In this document: one piece after another, positions 10,039 to 17,439 of the stretch
Position numbering within the stretch: the first letter of the stretch is position 1
How the letters are laid out: each line of letters begins with the position of its first letter
Source: an uncultured Prevotella sp.
GTDB taxonomy: Bacteria > Bacteroidota > Bacteroidia > Bacteroidales > Bacteroidaceae
Direction: 5' to 3'
Assembly: GCA_934204655.1 (NCBI GenBank)
Contig: CAKPZJ010000009.1
Location: 1-64,000 of the forward strand
Length of the DNA: 64,000 nucleotides
The notes under the pieces: generated by a model
The model's input: only the letters and a program-made list of their open reading frames with translations
What the model was told of the DNA's origin: nothing
Databases searched by the model: none
Program-made: the position numbers and the translations under genes

Positions 10039-10104
10039 TTTCAACTTAGGATATAAACATTAATCGTAAATCCCGCTTCAATATATAATTGGAGCGGGAT
10101 TTTT
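10017..10104 (+). promoter_or_regulatory. Antiterminator/terminator switch of the Phe/Tyr attenuator
   Basis: Two exclusive 10-bp pairings share the arm at 10071-10077. Antiterminator: TGAAGCGGGA (10017-10026) with TCCCGCTTCA (10071-10080). Terminator: AAATCCCGCT (10068-10077) with AGCGGGATTT (10093-10102). A ribosome stalled on the Phe/Tyr codons (9979-10005) would leave 10017-10026 free to form the antiterminator; a ribosome reaching the stop codon would cover it and allow termination. Both pairings are seen directly; the mechanism is inferred from classic attenuators. Confidence 0.85.
10068..10104 (+). terminator. Conditional terminator of the attenuator
   Basis: Perfect 10-bp stem AAATCCCGCT / AGCGGGATTT with a 15-base loop, ending in five T. 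It sits 18 bases before pheA, so it must be conditional for the operon to be expressed. Confidence 0.88.
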
Positions 10105-10122
10105 ACTTAAACAGAGATATAC

Positions 10123-10953
10123 ATGAAAAGAGTAGCGATACAGGGCGTGATAGGGTCGTTCCACGATATAGCAGCGCATCAGTACTTTGCGGGTGAGCAG
10201 TTACAGGTTATCTGCTGTTCGACCTTTGAGCAGATTTTCGAGAATATCAAGAGCGACCCTACTGTCATAGGCTTCCTGGCCATAGAGAACACCATCGCTG
10301 GGTCGCTGCTACACAACTATGAGCTGCTACGCTCGTCGGGCACCACCATCGTTGGCGAGCATCGGCTACACATCCAGCACGCCATCTGCTGCCTGCCCGA
10401 CGATGACTGGAGTACCATCCACGAAGTGCAGTCTCATCCCGTGGCCCTCATGCAATGCCGCAACTTCTTAGCCAACCATCCCGAGCTCAAAGCTGTTGAA
10501 GGCGAAGACACGGCAGGAAGTGCCGAGTACATCAGCAGGCAGCAGTGCCATGGCTGGGCTGCCATCTGCCATGCTGACGCAGCCCGCATGTATGGCATGA
10601 AGGTACTCGAAGACCATATTGAGGACAACAAGCACAACTTTACACGCTTCCTGGTGGTATGCAATCCACACAAAGCCGATTTTCTGCGGCCTTTGGCCAA
10701 GGCCAACAAGTCGAGCCTGGTCTTCTCGCTGCCTCACGAGGAGGGAAGTCTGTCCAAGGTGCTTACCATCTTGTCCTTTTACGACATCAACCTGACCAAG
10801 ATACAGTCCCTGCCCGTCATTGGGCACGAATGGGAGTACCTGTTCTACGTAGATGTAACGTTCGACAGTATTACTCGTTATCGCCAGGCGATTGATGCCA
10901 TCATTCCACTTACCAAAGAACTTAAAATAATCGGAGAATATGAACAACATTAA
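10123..10953 (+). CDS. pheA: Prephenate dehydratase
   Basis: Converts prephenate to phenylpyruvate, the committed step to phenylalanine. 276 residues: catalytic domain with GVIGSFHDIAA at the start, the AIENTIAGS motif (residues 51-59) and the NFTRFLVV motif with the catalytic Thr (about 171), then a C-terminal ACT domain (GSLSKVLTILSFYDINLTKI, about 207-226) that in the family senses phenylalanine. The canonical ESRP of the ACT loop reads QSLP here. There is no chorismate mutase domain; that activity is supplied by the fusion protein two genes downstream. It overlaps the aminotransferase gene by 14 bases. First gene after the attenuator. Confidence 0.94.
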   Translation: MKRVAIQGVIGSFHDIAAHQYFAGEQLQVICCSTFEQIFENIKSDPTVIGFLAIENTIAGSLLHNYELLRSSGTTIVGEHRLHIQHAICCLPDDDWSTIHEVQSHPVALMQCRNFLANHPELKAVEGEDTAGSAEYISRQQCHGWAAICHADAARMYGMKVLEDHIEDNKHNFTRFLVVCNPHKADFLRPLAKANKSSLVFSLPHEEGSLSKVLTILSFYDINLTKIQSLPVIGHEWEYLFYVDVTFDSITRYRQAIDAIIPLTKELKIIGEYEQH

Positions 10954-12112
10954 ACCTGCAGACCGTATTGGCTCGGTACAGGAGTACTATTTCAGCCGCA
11001 AACTGAAGGAAGTAGCTCAGCTCAATGCCGAGGGAAAAGATATTATAAGCCTGGCCATAGGAAGCCCAGACCAGCCCCCATCGCCACAGACCATCGAGAA
11101 ACTATGCGCCGTGGCACATGAGGCCAGCGCCCATGGCTACCAGCCCACTATGGGCATACCCGAGCTACGCCAAGCCATGGCCCACTTCTACCACAAGTGG
11201 TATGGAGTGGATGTAGACCCAGCCAAAGAGATTCAGCCACTTATCGGCAGCAAGGAGGGTATCCTGCATATCACGCTGGCATTTGTCAACCCAGGTGACG
11301 AGGTGCTTGTCCCAGACCCAGGGTACCCTACCTACACTTCACTGAGCAAGATTTTGGGAGCCAAGATTGTCAACTACAATCTGTCGGCCGACAACGGATG
11401 GCAACCCGACTTTGACGAGCTGGAGGGACGCGACCTATCGAAAGTTAAACTCATGTGGACCAATTACCCCAACATGCCTACCGGTGGCGATGCACGTATG
11501 GAGACCTACCGACGCCTGGTCGATTTTGCCAAACGCCACCATATTGTCGTGGTTAATGACAACCCCTATTCCTTTATCCTCAACGAGCATCCCATCTCAC
11601 TGCTCCAGGTTGAGGGAGCTAAGGATTGTTGTATCGAACTCAACTCCATGTCCAAGGGCTTCAACATGCCCGGATGGCGCGTAGGCATGTGCGTGTCCAA
11701 TCCACAGTTTATCAGTTGGATACTCAAAATCAAGAGCAACATAGACAGCGGCACTTTCCGCGGATTGCAGTTGGCTGCCGCCGAGGCGCTTACCACCAAC
11801 GACGAGGAATGGCATCGCGAATATAATATTAATGTCTACCGCCGTCGCCGGGACATTGCCGAGAAAATTATGCAGACCTTAGGCTGTACCTACGACCCCA
11901 AGCAGGTTGGTATGTTCCTCTGGGCCAAAATTCCTGATAAATATACAGATGCCGAACAGCTTACAGAGCGTGTACTGCACGAGGCTCGGGTATTTATCAC
12001 CCCCGGTTTCATTTTCGGAAACAATGGCCGGCGGTATGTGCGCATCTCTCTCTGCGCCCAGGACGACAAGATGCGAGAGGCGCTGCATCGTATCGCAGCA
12101 TTAGAATGGTAA
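10940..12112 (+). CDS. PLP-dependent class I/II aminotransferase (probably aromatic)
   Basis: 390-residue fold-type I aminotransferase. Visible: GSPDQPP near the N-terminus, QPTMGIPELRQA (about 62-73), PDPGYPTY (122-129), NYPNMPTGG (175-183), PYSFI after the cofactor Asp-like region, and the PLP Lys in ELNSMSKGFNMPGWRVG (Lys about 239). Position between prephenate dehydratase and DAHP synthase suggests it makes Phe and Tyr from their 2-oxoacids, or transaminates prephenate; related enzymes are also annotated as LL-diaminopimelate or aspartate aminotransferases, so the substrate is inferred from context only. Starts 14 bases inside pheA. Confidence 0.85.
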   Translation: MNNIKPADRIGSVQEYYFSRKLKEVAQLNAEGKDIISLAIGSPDQPPSPQTIEKLCAVAHEASAHGYQPTMGIPELRQAMAHFYHKWYGVDVDPAKEIQPLIGSKEGILHITLAFVNPGDEVLVPDPGYPTYTSLSKILGAKIVNYNLSADNGWQPDFDELEGRDLSKVKLMWTNYPNMPTGGDARMETYRRLVDFAKRHHIVVVNDNPYSFILNEHPISLLQVEGAKDCCIELNSMSKGFNMPGWRVGMCVSNPQFISWILKIKSNIDSGTFRGLQLAAAEALTTNDEEWHREYNINVYRRRRDIAEKIMQTLGCTYDPKQVGMFLWAKIPDKYTDAEQLTERVLHEARVFITPGFIFGNNGRRYVRISLCAQDDKMREALHRIAALEW

Positions 12113-12153
12113 TCAGTAACATCAATATAGAAACAAATAAAAAACAATAGTAT

Positions 12154-13218
12154 ATGGAATTAGATCTTAGCCCATTAAACTTGCCCAGTGATAACGAACG
12201 TCCACTGGTTATAGCAGGCCCCTGCTCGGCCGAAACAGAAGAACAGGTAATGACAACAGCTCGCCAGTTGGCCGAAAAGGGATGCCATAACTTTAGGGCT
12301 GGTATATGGAAGCCCCGCACCAAACCAGGTGGTTTTGAGGGCAAGGGCGAAGAAGCGCTGCCATGGTTGCAGCGTGTGAAGAAAGAGACCGGCATGCTGG
12401 TATCTACCGAGGTGGCCAAACCAGAGCACGTAGAACTGTGCCTGAAGTACGGCATTGACATTCTGTGGATAGGCGCCCGCACCACAGCCAATCCCTTTGC
12501 CATGCAAGACCTGGCCGATGCCCTCAAGGGGACTGACATCCCCGTGTTTGTGAAGAACCCCGTAAATCCCGACCTCGAACTATGGATAGGAGCTATGGAG
12601 CGTATCAACCAGGCTGGCATCAAGCGCATGGCTGCCATACATCGCGGCTTCTCCAGTTTTGATAAAAAGATTTACCGCAACCTCCCCATGTGGCAAATTC
12701 CTATGGAACTACATCGCCGCATCCCCAACCTCCCCATTATCTGCGACCCCAGTCACATTGGCGGCCGTCGCGAGCTGATAGCTCCCCTGTGCCAGCAAGC
12801 TATGGATTTAGGTTTCGACGGCTTAATAGTAGAGAGCCACTGCTCGCCAGATGAAGCGTGGAGCGATGCCAAGCAACAGGTTACCCCCGAAGTGTTAGAC
12901 TATATTTTAAGTTTGCTTATTGTGAGAGACGAACATATTACTACCGAAGGCATCAATATGTTGCGCAAGCAGGTAGACGAATTGGATAACGAGTTGATGA
13001 ACCTTCTGTCTAAGCGCATGCGTGTATGCCGCGAGATAGGCCAGTACAAGAAAGAGCACAATATGACCGTGTTCCAGGCCAACCGCTACTCGGAAATTCT
13101 GGATAAGCGCGGAGCTCAGGGAAGCCTCTTGGGCATGTCGCCCGAGTTCATCGCCCAGGTTTTTGAGAGCGTACACGAGGAGAGCGTACGCCAGCAGGTG
13201 GAAATCATCAACCATTAA
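12154..13218 (+). CDS. aroG-aroQ fusion: Bifunctional DAHP synthase / chorismate mutase
   Basis: First enzyme of the shikimate pathway fused to the branch-point mutase. Residues about 1-250 are a KDSA-like class I-beta DAHP synthase (VIAGPCSAET at 20-29, RAGIWKPRTKPGGFEG at 50-65, GARTTANPFAMQ, CDPSHIGGRRE, VESHCSPDEAWSDAKQQ). Residues about 265-354 are an AroQ-type chorismate mutase (MLRKQVDELDNELMNLLSKR and the following VCREIGQYKK). The fusion is standard in Bacteroidetes, and elsewhere the mutase domain is known to make the synthase prephenate-sensitive. It lies 41 bases after the aminotransferase gene, within the same operon. Confidence 0.94.
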   Translation: MELDLSPLNLPSDNERPLVIAGPCSAETEEQVMTTARQLAEKGCHNFRAGIWKPRTKPGGFEGKGEEALPWLQRVKKETGMLVSTEVAKPEHVELCLKYGIDILWIGARTTANPFAMQDLADALKGTDIPVFVKNPVNPDLELWIGAMERINQAGIKRMAAIHRGFSSFDKKIYRNLPMWQIPMELHRRIPNLPIICDPSHIGGRRELIAPLCQQAMDLGFDGLIVESHCSPDEAWSDAKQQVTPEVLDYILSLLIVRDEHITTEGINMLRKQVDELDNELMNLLSKRMRVCREIGQYKKEHNMTVFQANRYSEILDKRGAQGSLLGMSPEFIAQVFESVHEESVRQQVEIINH

Positions 13219-13242
13219 CACTTTAACTATAGACCGTTATCT

Positions 13243-14019
13243 ATGAAGATATTGATCTTGGGAGCAGGTAAGATGGGGAGCTTCTTCATCGACCTGCTCA
13301 GTTTCGACCACGAGGTGGCTGTTTATGAGAAGGATGCACGCCGCATGCGATTTACGTACAACTGCCAACGATTTACGACCCTCGATGAAATCAAGGAATT
13401 TGCCCCCGAATTGCTCATCAATGCCGTCACGGTAAAATATACCATCCCCGCATTTTGCGAAGTGATGCCCTATCTGCCCAAGGACTGCATCCTGAGCGAC
13501 ATCAGTTCGGTAAAGACCGGGCTCAAGGAGTTTTACGAGAGTACACACCATCGCTACGTCTCCACACACCCCATGTTCGGCCCTACCTTTGCCAATCTCA
13601 ATCAGCTCTCCGAAGAGAACGCTATTATCATTAGCGAGGGCGACTACATGGGCCGCATCTTCTACAAGGATATCTACACCCAGCTGGGCCTGAACATCTA
13701 CGAATATACTTTCGAGGAACACGACAAGACGGTTGCTTACTCTCTCAGCATCCCATTCGTAAGCACCTTTGTCTTTGCAGCCGTGATGAAACACCAGGAT
13801 GCGCCCGGTACGACCTTCAAACGCCACATGCAGATAGCCAAAGGTGTGCTGAGTGAGGATGATTATCTCTTGCAGGAGATTCTCTTCAACCCTTACACCC
13901 ACGACCAGGTTGCCCAGATACGCAGCGAACTGAAAGAGCTGTTATCCATCATAGACAACCGCGACGCAGAGGGTATGAAGCGTTATCTTACCAAGATACG
14001 CAAGAATGTAAACGAATAA
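13243..14019 (+). CDS. tyrA: Prephenate dehydrogenase
   Basis: NAD-dependent oxidative decarboxylation of prephenate to 4-hydroxyphenylpyruvate for tyrosine. 258 residues: N-terminal Rossmann motif ILGAGKMGSFF (residues 4-14), DISSVK (about 87-92) and the THPMFGPTF substrate-site motif (about 106-114), then the helical dimer domain. Compared with stand-alone TyrA enzymes that carry a C-terminal ACT domain it is short, so feedback control probably acts through PheA, DAHP synthase and the attenuator. 24 bases separate it from the fusion gene. Confidence 0.92.
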   Translation: MKILILGAGKMGSFFIDLLSFDHEVAVYEKDARRMRFTYNCQRFTTLDEIKEFAPELLINAVTVKYTIPAFCEVMPYLPKDCILSDISSVKTGLKEFYESTHHRYVSTHPMFGPTFANLNQLSEENAIIISEGDYMGRIFYKDIYTQLGLNIYEYTFEEHDKTVAYSLSIPFVSTFVFAAVMKHQDAPGTTFKRHMQIAKGVLSEDDYLLQEILFNPYTHDQVAQIRSELKELLSIIDNRDAEGMKRYLTKIRKNVNE

Positions 14020-14034
14020 AATAACGCTACAGAG

Positions 14035-14988
14035 GTGAACACTTTGATAGCTATGTTGATGGGAATTTTCACAGTTGTAGAACTCAACTGTGAAAATCTC
14101 TTCGACTTTCGCCCTGACAGCCTGAACCCAAACAAGGAATGGCGCGCCGACAGCTACCGCCACTGGACCCCTTACCGCTATTGGACCAAGCTCACCCACA
14201 TCAGCCAAGAACTGATAGCCTGTGGCCGCTATGGCGAGCAGTATGCTATCCCTGACCTGATTGCCTTGGCCGAGGTAGAAAACGACAGCGTCCTCTTCGA
14301 CCTCACCCAGCGCTCCATACTACGCAAAGCGCGTTATGAATATGTCATGACAGCCTCGCCTGATACCAGGGGTATCAATGTCGCCTTGCTTTATTCACCT
14401 TTTTCATTCAAATTGCTAAATCATTACGGCATAAGGATACCACCGCTCAAAGGCATGAAGTCCACGCGCGACATATTGTATGTCAAGGGGCTCACCATAG
14501 ACTTAGATACGCTACATGTGTTTGTCGTACATGCCCCCAGCCGTTCTGGAGGCGAACAGGAGACACGTCCCCACCGCCGGCATGTAGCCGAACGGCTACT
14601 ACAATCTGTCGACTCCATACGGGCGCTGTCTCCCAATGCCCGTATCATCATCGCCGGCGATTTCAATGATACCGAACGTGACGCCTCTATACGCCTCATC
14701 GTGTCGCATGGCATACACGACCTAACCGCCAGGGCTAAGGGGACTAATGGAGCTAAGGGTACCTACCGCTATCATGGTCTTTGGCAGAATTTAGACCATA
14801 TACTTGGTACGCAATATCTACACGACCATTTGCGCGAAGCACGTATAGGCGATTTTGAGTTCGTCCTAACACCTGACGAAACCTATGGGGGCGTGCGCCC
14901 CAAGCGCAACTATATCGGGATGAAATATCAGAATGGGTTTAGCGACCATCTCCCACTTATCCTCCATTTTGACTGGCCCGACCCGTGA
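14035..14988 (+). CDS. Endonuclease/exonuclease/phosphatase family protein
   Basis: EEP-fold hydrolase of unknown substrate, last gene of the aromatic operon (15 bases after tyrA). Motifs: ELNCENLFD near the start (metal site), LAEVEND (about residue 80), VVHAPSRSGG (about 163), IIAGDFNDT (about 205, catalytic Asp and Asn) and FSDHLPL at the end (catalytic His). The GTG at 14035 gives 317 residues; ATG 14053 is an equally good start. No clear signal peptide. A perfect 13-bp inverted repeat lies across codons of the NCENLFD motif. Its placement with amino acid genes looks like simple operon hitch-hiking. Confidence 0.85.
   Translation: MNTLIAMLMGIFTVVELNCENLFDFRPDSLNPNKEWRADSYRHWTPYRYWTKLTHISQELIACGRYGEQYAIPDLIALAEVENDSVLFDLTQRSILRKARYEYVMTASPDTRGINVALLYSPFSFKLLNHYGIRIPPLKGMKSTRDILYVKGLTIDLDTLHVFVVHAPSRSGGEQETRPHRRHVAERLLQSVDSIRALSPNARIIIAGDFNDTERDASIRLIVSHGIHDLTARAKGTNGAKGTYRYHGLWQNLDHILGTQYLHDHLREARIGDFEFVLTPDETYGGVRPKRNYIGMKYQNGFSDHLPLILHFDWPDP
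14065..14097 (+). repeat. 13-bp perfect inverted repeat inside the start of the EEP gene
   Basis: ATTTTCACAGTTG (14065-14077) and CAACTGTGAAAAT (14085-14097), 7-base loop. The hairpin falls at codons 5-15 counted from ATG 14053. No T-run follows, so it is not a standard terminator; as mRNA it could slow translation or protect a 3' end of the upstream operon message. Confidence 0.8.
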
Positions 14989-15460
14989 AGTTATGGGGCA
15001 GCGGATACATCTATAGTTCGTGAGAGAAAGGGGCCATTGAAAACATGAATGGATTGATACGACAGTATATACCTAACAAAGAGACTTTTGCAAACTATAC
15101 ACATCATGATATTTATCTAATTCAAAACAAAATCAATGGAAGACCAAGAAAGACATGAGTATCACGAGAAATGGAAAGACCGGCCTTTAGCTTTCTAAAG
15201 ACGGCTCCCAGTGCGCTAAAGATGGCTTCTACGATTAAAAAGGTCAATCTCCACGATTTCTGCGACCGACATGGCGTATGTAGGGAGTATTTTGGCCCTA
15301 CAGGTAGTTTTACTAAGCGCGCCCATAGCCGACAGGGAGCCTATCGGTGACCTCTGTTAGGATAGTTGCGACCCGCGCTTCGACCATCCAAATCTATTAT
15401 TTTTTACCTTTAACAACCGTTGTATTCTTTCTGACCCTCACGTACTTATTACAATATACT
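14989..15460. other. Convergent intergenic region with a copy of a dispersed repeat
   Basis: 472 bases between the EEP gene and the terminator of the cupin gene. Apart from repeat copy A (15177-15260) I see no feature. A 59-codon frame (15171-15350, starting ATGGAAAGACCG) runs through the repeat; because the same frame recurs in the other copies of the repeat it is more likely a property of the repeat than a gene. Confidence 0.6.
15177..15260 (+). repeat. Dispersed intergenic repeat, copy A (core only)
   Basis: Shares CTTTAGcTTTCTAAAGAyGG, CTCCCA, GCTAAwGAyGGCT and ACGATT with copies at 32846, 40926 and 54891. The core holds a CTTTAG/CTAAAG hairpin and two near-identical 16-base units 21 bases apart, closed by (GA)CCTT and AAGG(TC). 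Flanks do not match the long copies. Confidence 0.8.
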
Positions 15461-15494
15461 AAAAAAGGCTGGAACGCGCTTTGGCGAACCAGCC
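15461..15494 (-). terminator. Intrinsic terminator of the decarboxylase/cupin gene
   Basis: Read on the minus strand: GGCTGG ... CCAGCC with an inner CGC/GCG pair, followed by TTTTTT (15466-15461). It lies 47 bases after the stop of the minus-strand gene. Confidence 0.8.
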
Positions 15495-15541
15495 CTAATG
15501 GCCAATAGAGTTACTCTAAGCCTTCCAATTATCGAAAAAAA

Positions 15542-16375
15542 CTACTGATGAGATGCTAACTTGTTGTATTCCTCGTCGCTCACAGGCTCCAACCAGTCGT
15601 TACTCAGGTCGCTACCGGGAACGGAGAATGCCAGGTGGGCAAACCAGCTATCGGCAGCGGCACCATGCCAGTGCTTAACATTGGCGGGAATATGGATAAC
15701 CGTGCCGGGCAGTATCTCTACTGCGGGCTTGCCCTCTTCCTGATACCAGCCACGGCCAGCCACACCGATGAGCATCTGTCCGCCGCCCTTGGAGGCGTGA
15801 TGGATGTGCCAGTTGTTGCGGCACCGGGGCTCAAAGGTAACATTAGACACCGCCACCTGCTCGGTAGAGATGGGGGCCAAGTAGCTGTTGCCCGTAAAGT
15901 ACTTGGCATAAGCCGTGTTGGGCTCGCCCACAGGGAAAATCATACTGCGCTGAAACTCAGCCTTGGCATCGGTACCCGTAGCATCATCGGCCCAAACCTC
16001 TTTGGCATACCTGAAAGCTGCCCAAGCCTTGGGCCAGCCGGCGTAAAAGGCCACATGGGTGATTATCTCTGATATTTCGGTACGGGTAATGCCGTTGGCC
16101 CGGGCCGTCTGAAGATGATAAGCGAGCGATGAGTCGGTAATGCCCTGGCTGATGAGGGCCGTAATGGTTACCAGGCTACGGTCGCGAAGGCTCAACTTGT
16201 CCGTGCGGCTCCAAACCTCGCCAAACAGGACATCATCGTTCAACTCTGCAAACTTGGGAGCAAAGGTGCCCAACTGGGTGCGCCCTGCTGTCTGTTTTAT
16301 TTTCTCTTGTGCCATAATAGATGTATAACTTAATAAGCACGCCATAAGCATGCACGAAATTCTTGTTATCTTCAT
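15542..16375 (-). CDS. Exported carboxymuconolactone decarboxylase/cupin protein
   Basis: 277 residues with signal peptide (MKITRISCMLMACLLSYTS, cleavage after IMA-Q). Residues about 40-125 form an AhpD/CMD-like helical domain (SLRDRSLVTITALISQG, and HVAFYAGWPKAWAAFRYAKEVW in place of the usual CxxC peroxidase motif). Residues about 170-260 are a cupin (HIHHASKGGGQMLIGVAGRGWYQ, then PGTVIHIPANVKHWHGA), whose His residues can bind a metal. The actual reaction is unknown. I start at ATG 16375; an upstream in-frame start at 16438 lacks support. Divergent from the AraC pair, its likely regulators; a TAATTTTG -7 box is at 16409-16402. Confidence 0.85.
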   Translation of the reverse strand: MKITRISCMLMACLLSYTSIMAQEKIKQTAGRTQLGTFAPKFAELNDDVLFGEVWSRTDKLSLRDRSLVTITALISQGITDSSLAYHLQTARANGITRTEISEIITHVAFYAGWPKAWAAFRYAKEVWADDATGTDAKAEFQRSMIFPVGEPNTAYAKYFTGNSYLAPISTEQVAVSNVTFEPRCRNNWHIHHASKGGGQMLIGVAGRGWYQEEGKPAVEILPGTVIHIPANVKHWHGAAADSWFAHLAFSVPGSDLSNDWLEPVSDEEYNKLASHQ

Positions 16376-16539
16376 TCTTGCCGGAGTTATGGTTCTGGAG
16401 GCAAAATTAGCTCCTTTACACACAGGAGGTAGTACCATTTTTTACGTATTTTGTAAACATATTACAGAAGTAGCTGCCAGAATGTTGATAATGACCAGAA
16501 AATGCGTAATTTTGCATCATAATCATAAGTAATACGGCT

Positions 16540-17439
16540 ATGGACAATATAATCAAGCTGAACACGATAGACGAGTACAACGAGCTATTCGGACTGGAGA
16601 CCATGAACCCCTTAGTGGCAGTGGTAGACATGACCAAGGCTACCCACATGCCCGAGCACTTTACCCTGAACTATGGCATCTACGCCCTCTTCCTGAAAGA
16701 TACCAAGTCGTGCGACATACGCTATGGTCGACAGCCTTACGACTACCAGCAGGGCACCATCACGAGTTTCGCTCCCGGCCAGGTTGTCGAGACCACCATC
16801 GTTCCCGGCAGTCGTCCGTCGGCCCGCGGCCTACTCTTTCACCCCGATCTGATTAAGGGCACACCTCTGGGACGCGAGATACACCACTACTCGTTCTTCT
16901 CATACAGCTCTAACGAAGCGCTGCACCTGTCAGACGAGGAACGTACCATCTTTACAGACTGCCTGCGCAAGATAGAGATGGAGCTGGACAATCCTATTGA
17001 CAAGTTTAGCAAGACGCTTATAGCCAACAATATCGAGCTGATACTCAACTACTGCATGCGGTTCTACTCGCGCCAGTTTGTCACCCGCACAGCCTCTAAC
17101 AAGGACGTGCTCAGCAAGTTTGAAGCCCTGCTCCACGACTACTTTAACAGCAACAAGCCCAAGGAACAGGGGCTGCCCAGCGTAAAATACTTTGCCGAGC
17201 AGGTATTTCTGTCGCCCAACTATTTCGGCGACTTGGTCAAGAAAGAGACCGGCATGACCGCCCAGGACTACATACAGGCCCACATCATAGACATGGCCAA
17301 GCAGATGCTCTTAGGAACCGACAAGACCGTCAACGAGATTTCCTACGAGCTGGGGTTCCAGTACTCGCAGCACTTCAACCGTATGTTTAAGAAGAATACC
17401 GGCGAAACTCCAGCCTCATATCGTAAATATACGGCCTAA
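16540..17439 (+). CDS. AraC family transcriptional regulator
   Basis: 299 residues. N-terminal part (about 1-150) is an AraC-type cupin/effector domain; the last 100 residues hold two helix-turn-helix motifs (VKYFAEQVFLSPNYFGDLVK and KTVNEISYELGFQYSQHFNRMF) followed by the family signature FKKNTGETPASYRK. It is divergent from the decarboxylase/cupin gene, with a 164-base shared upstream region, and its stop codon shares a base with the start of a second AraC-like gene. A TAATTTTG -7 box lies at 16507-16514, 26 bases before the ATG. Effector unknown; regulation of the divergent gene is inferred from layout. Confidence 0.9.
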   Translation: MDNIIKLNTIDEYNELFGLETMNPLVAVVDMTKATHMPEHFTLNYGIYALFLKDTKSCDIRYGRQPYDYQQGTITSFAPGQVVETTIVPGSRPSARGLLFHPDLIKGTPLGREIHHYSFFSYSSNEALHLSDEERTIFTDCLRKIEMELDNPIDKFSKTLIANNIELILNYCMRFYSRQFVTRTASNKDVLSKFEALLHDYFNSNKPKEQGLPSVKYFAEQVFLSPNYFGDLVKKETGMTAQDYIQAHIIDMAKQMLLGTDKTVNEISYELGFQYSQHFNRMFKKNTGETPASYRKYTA

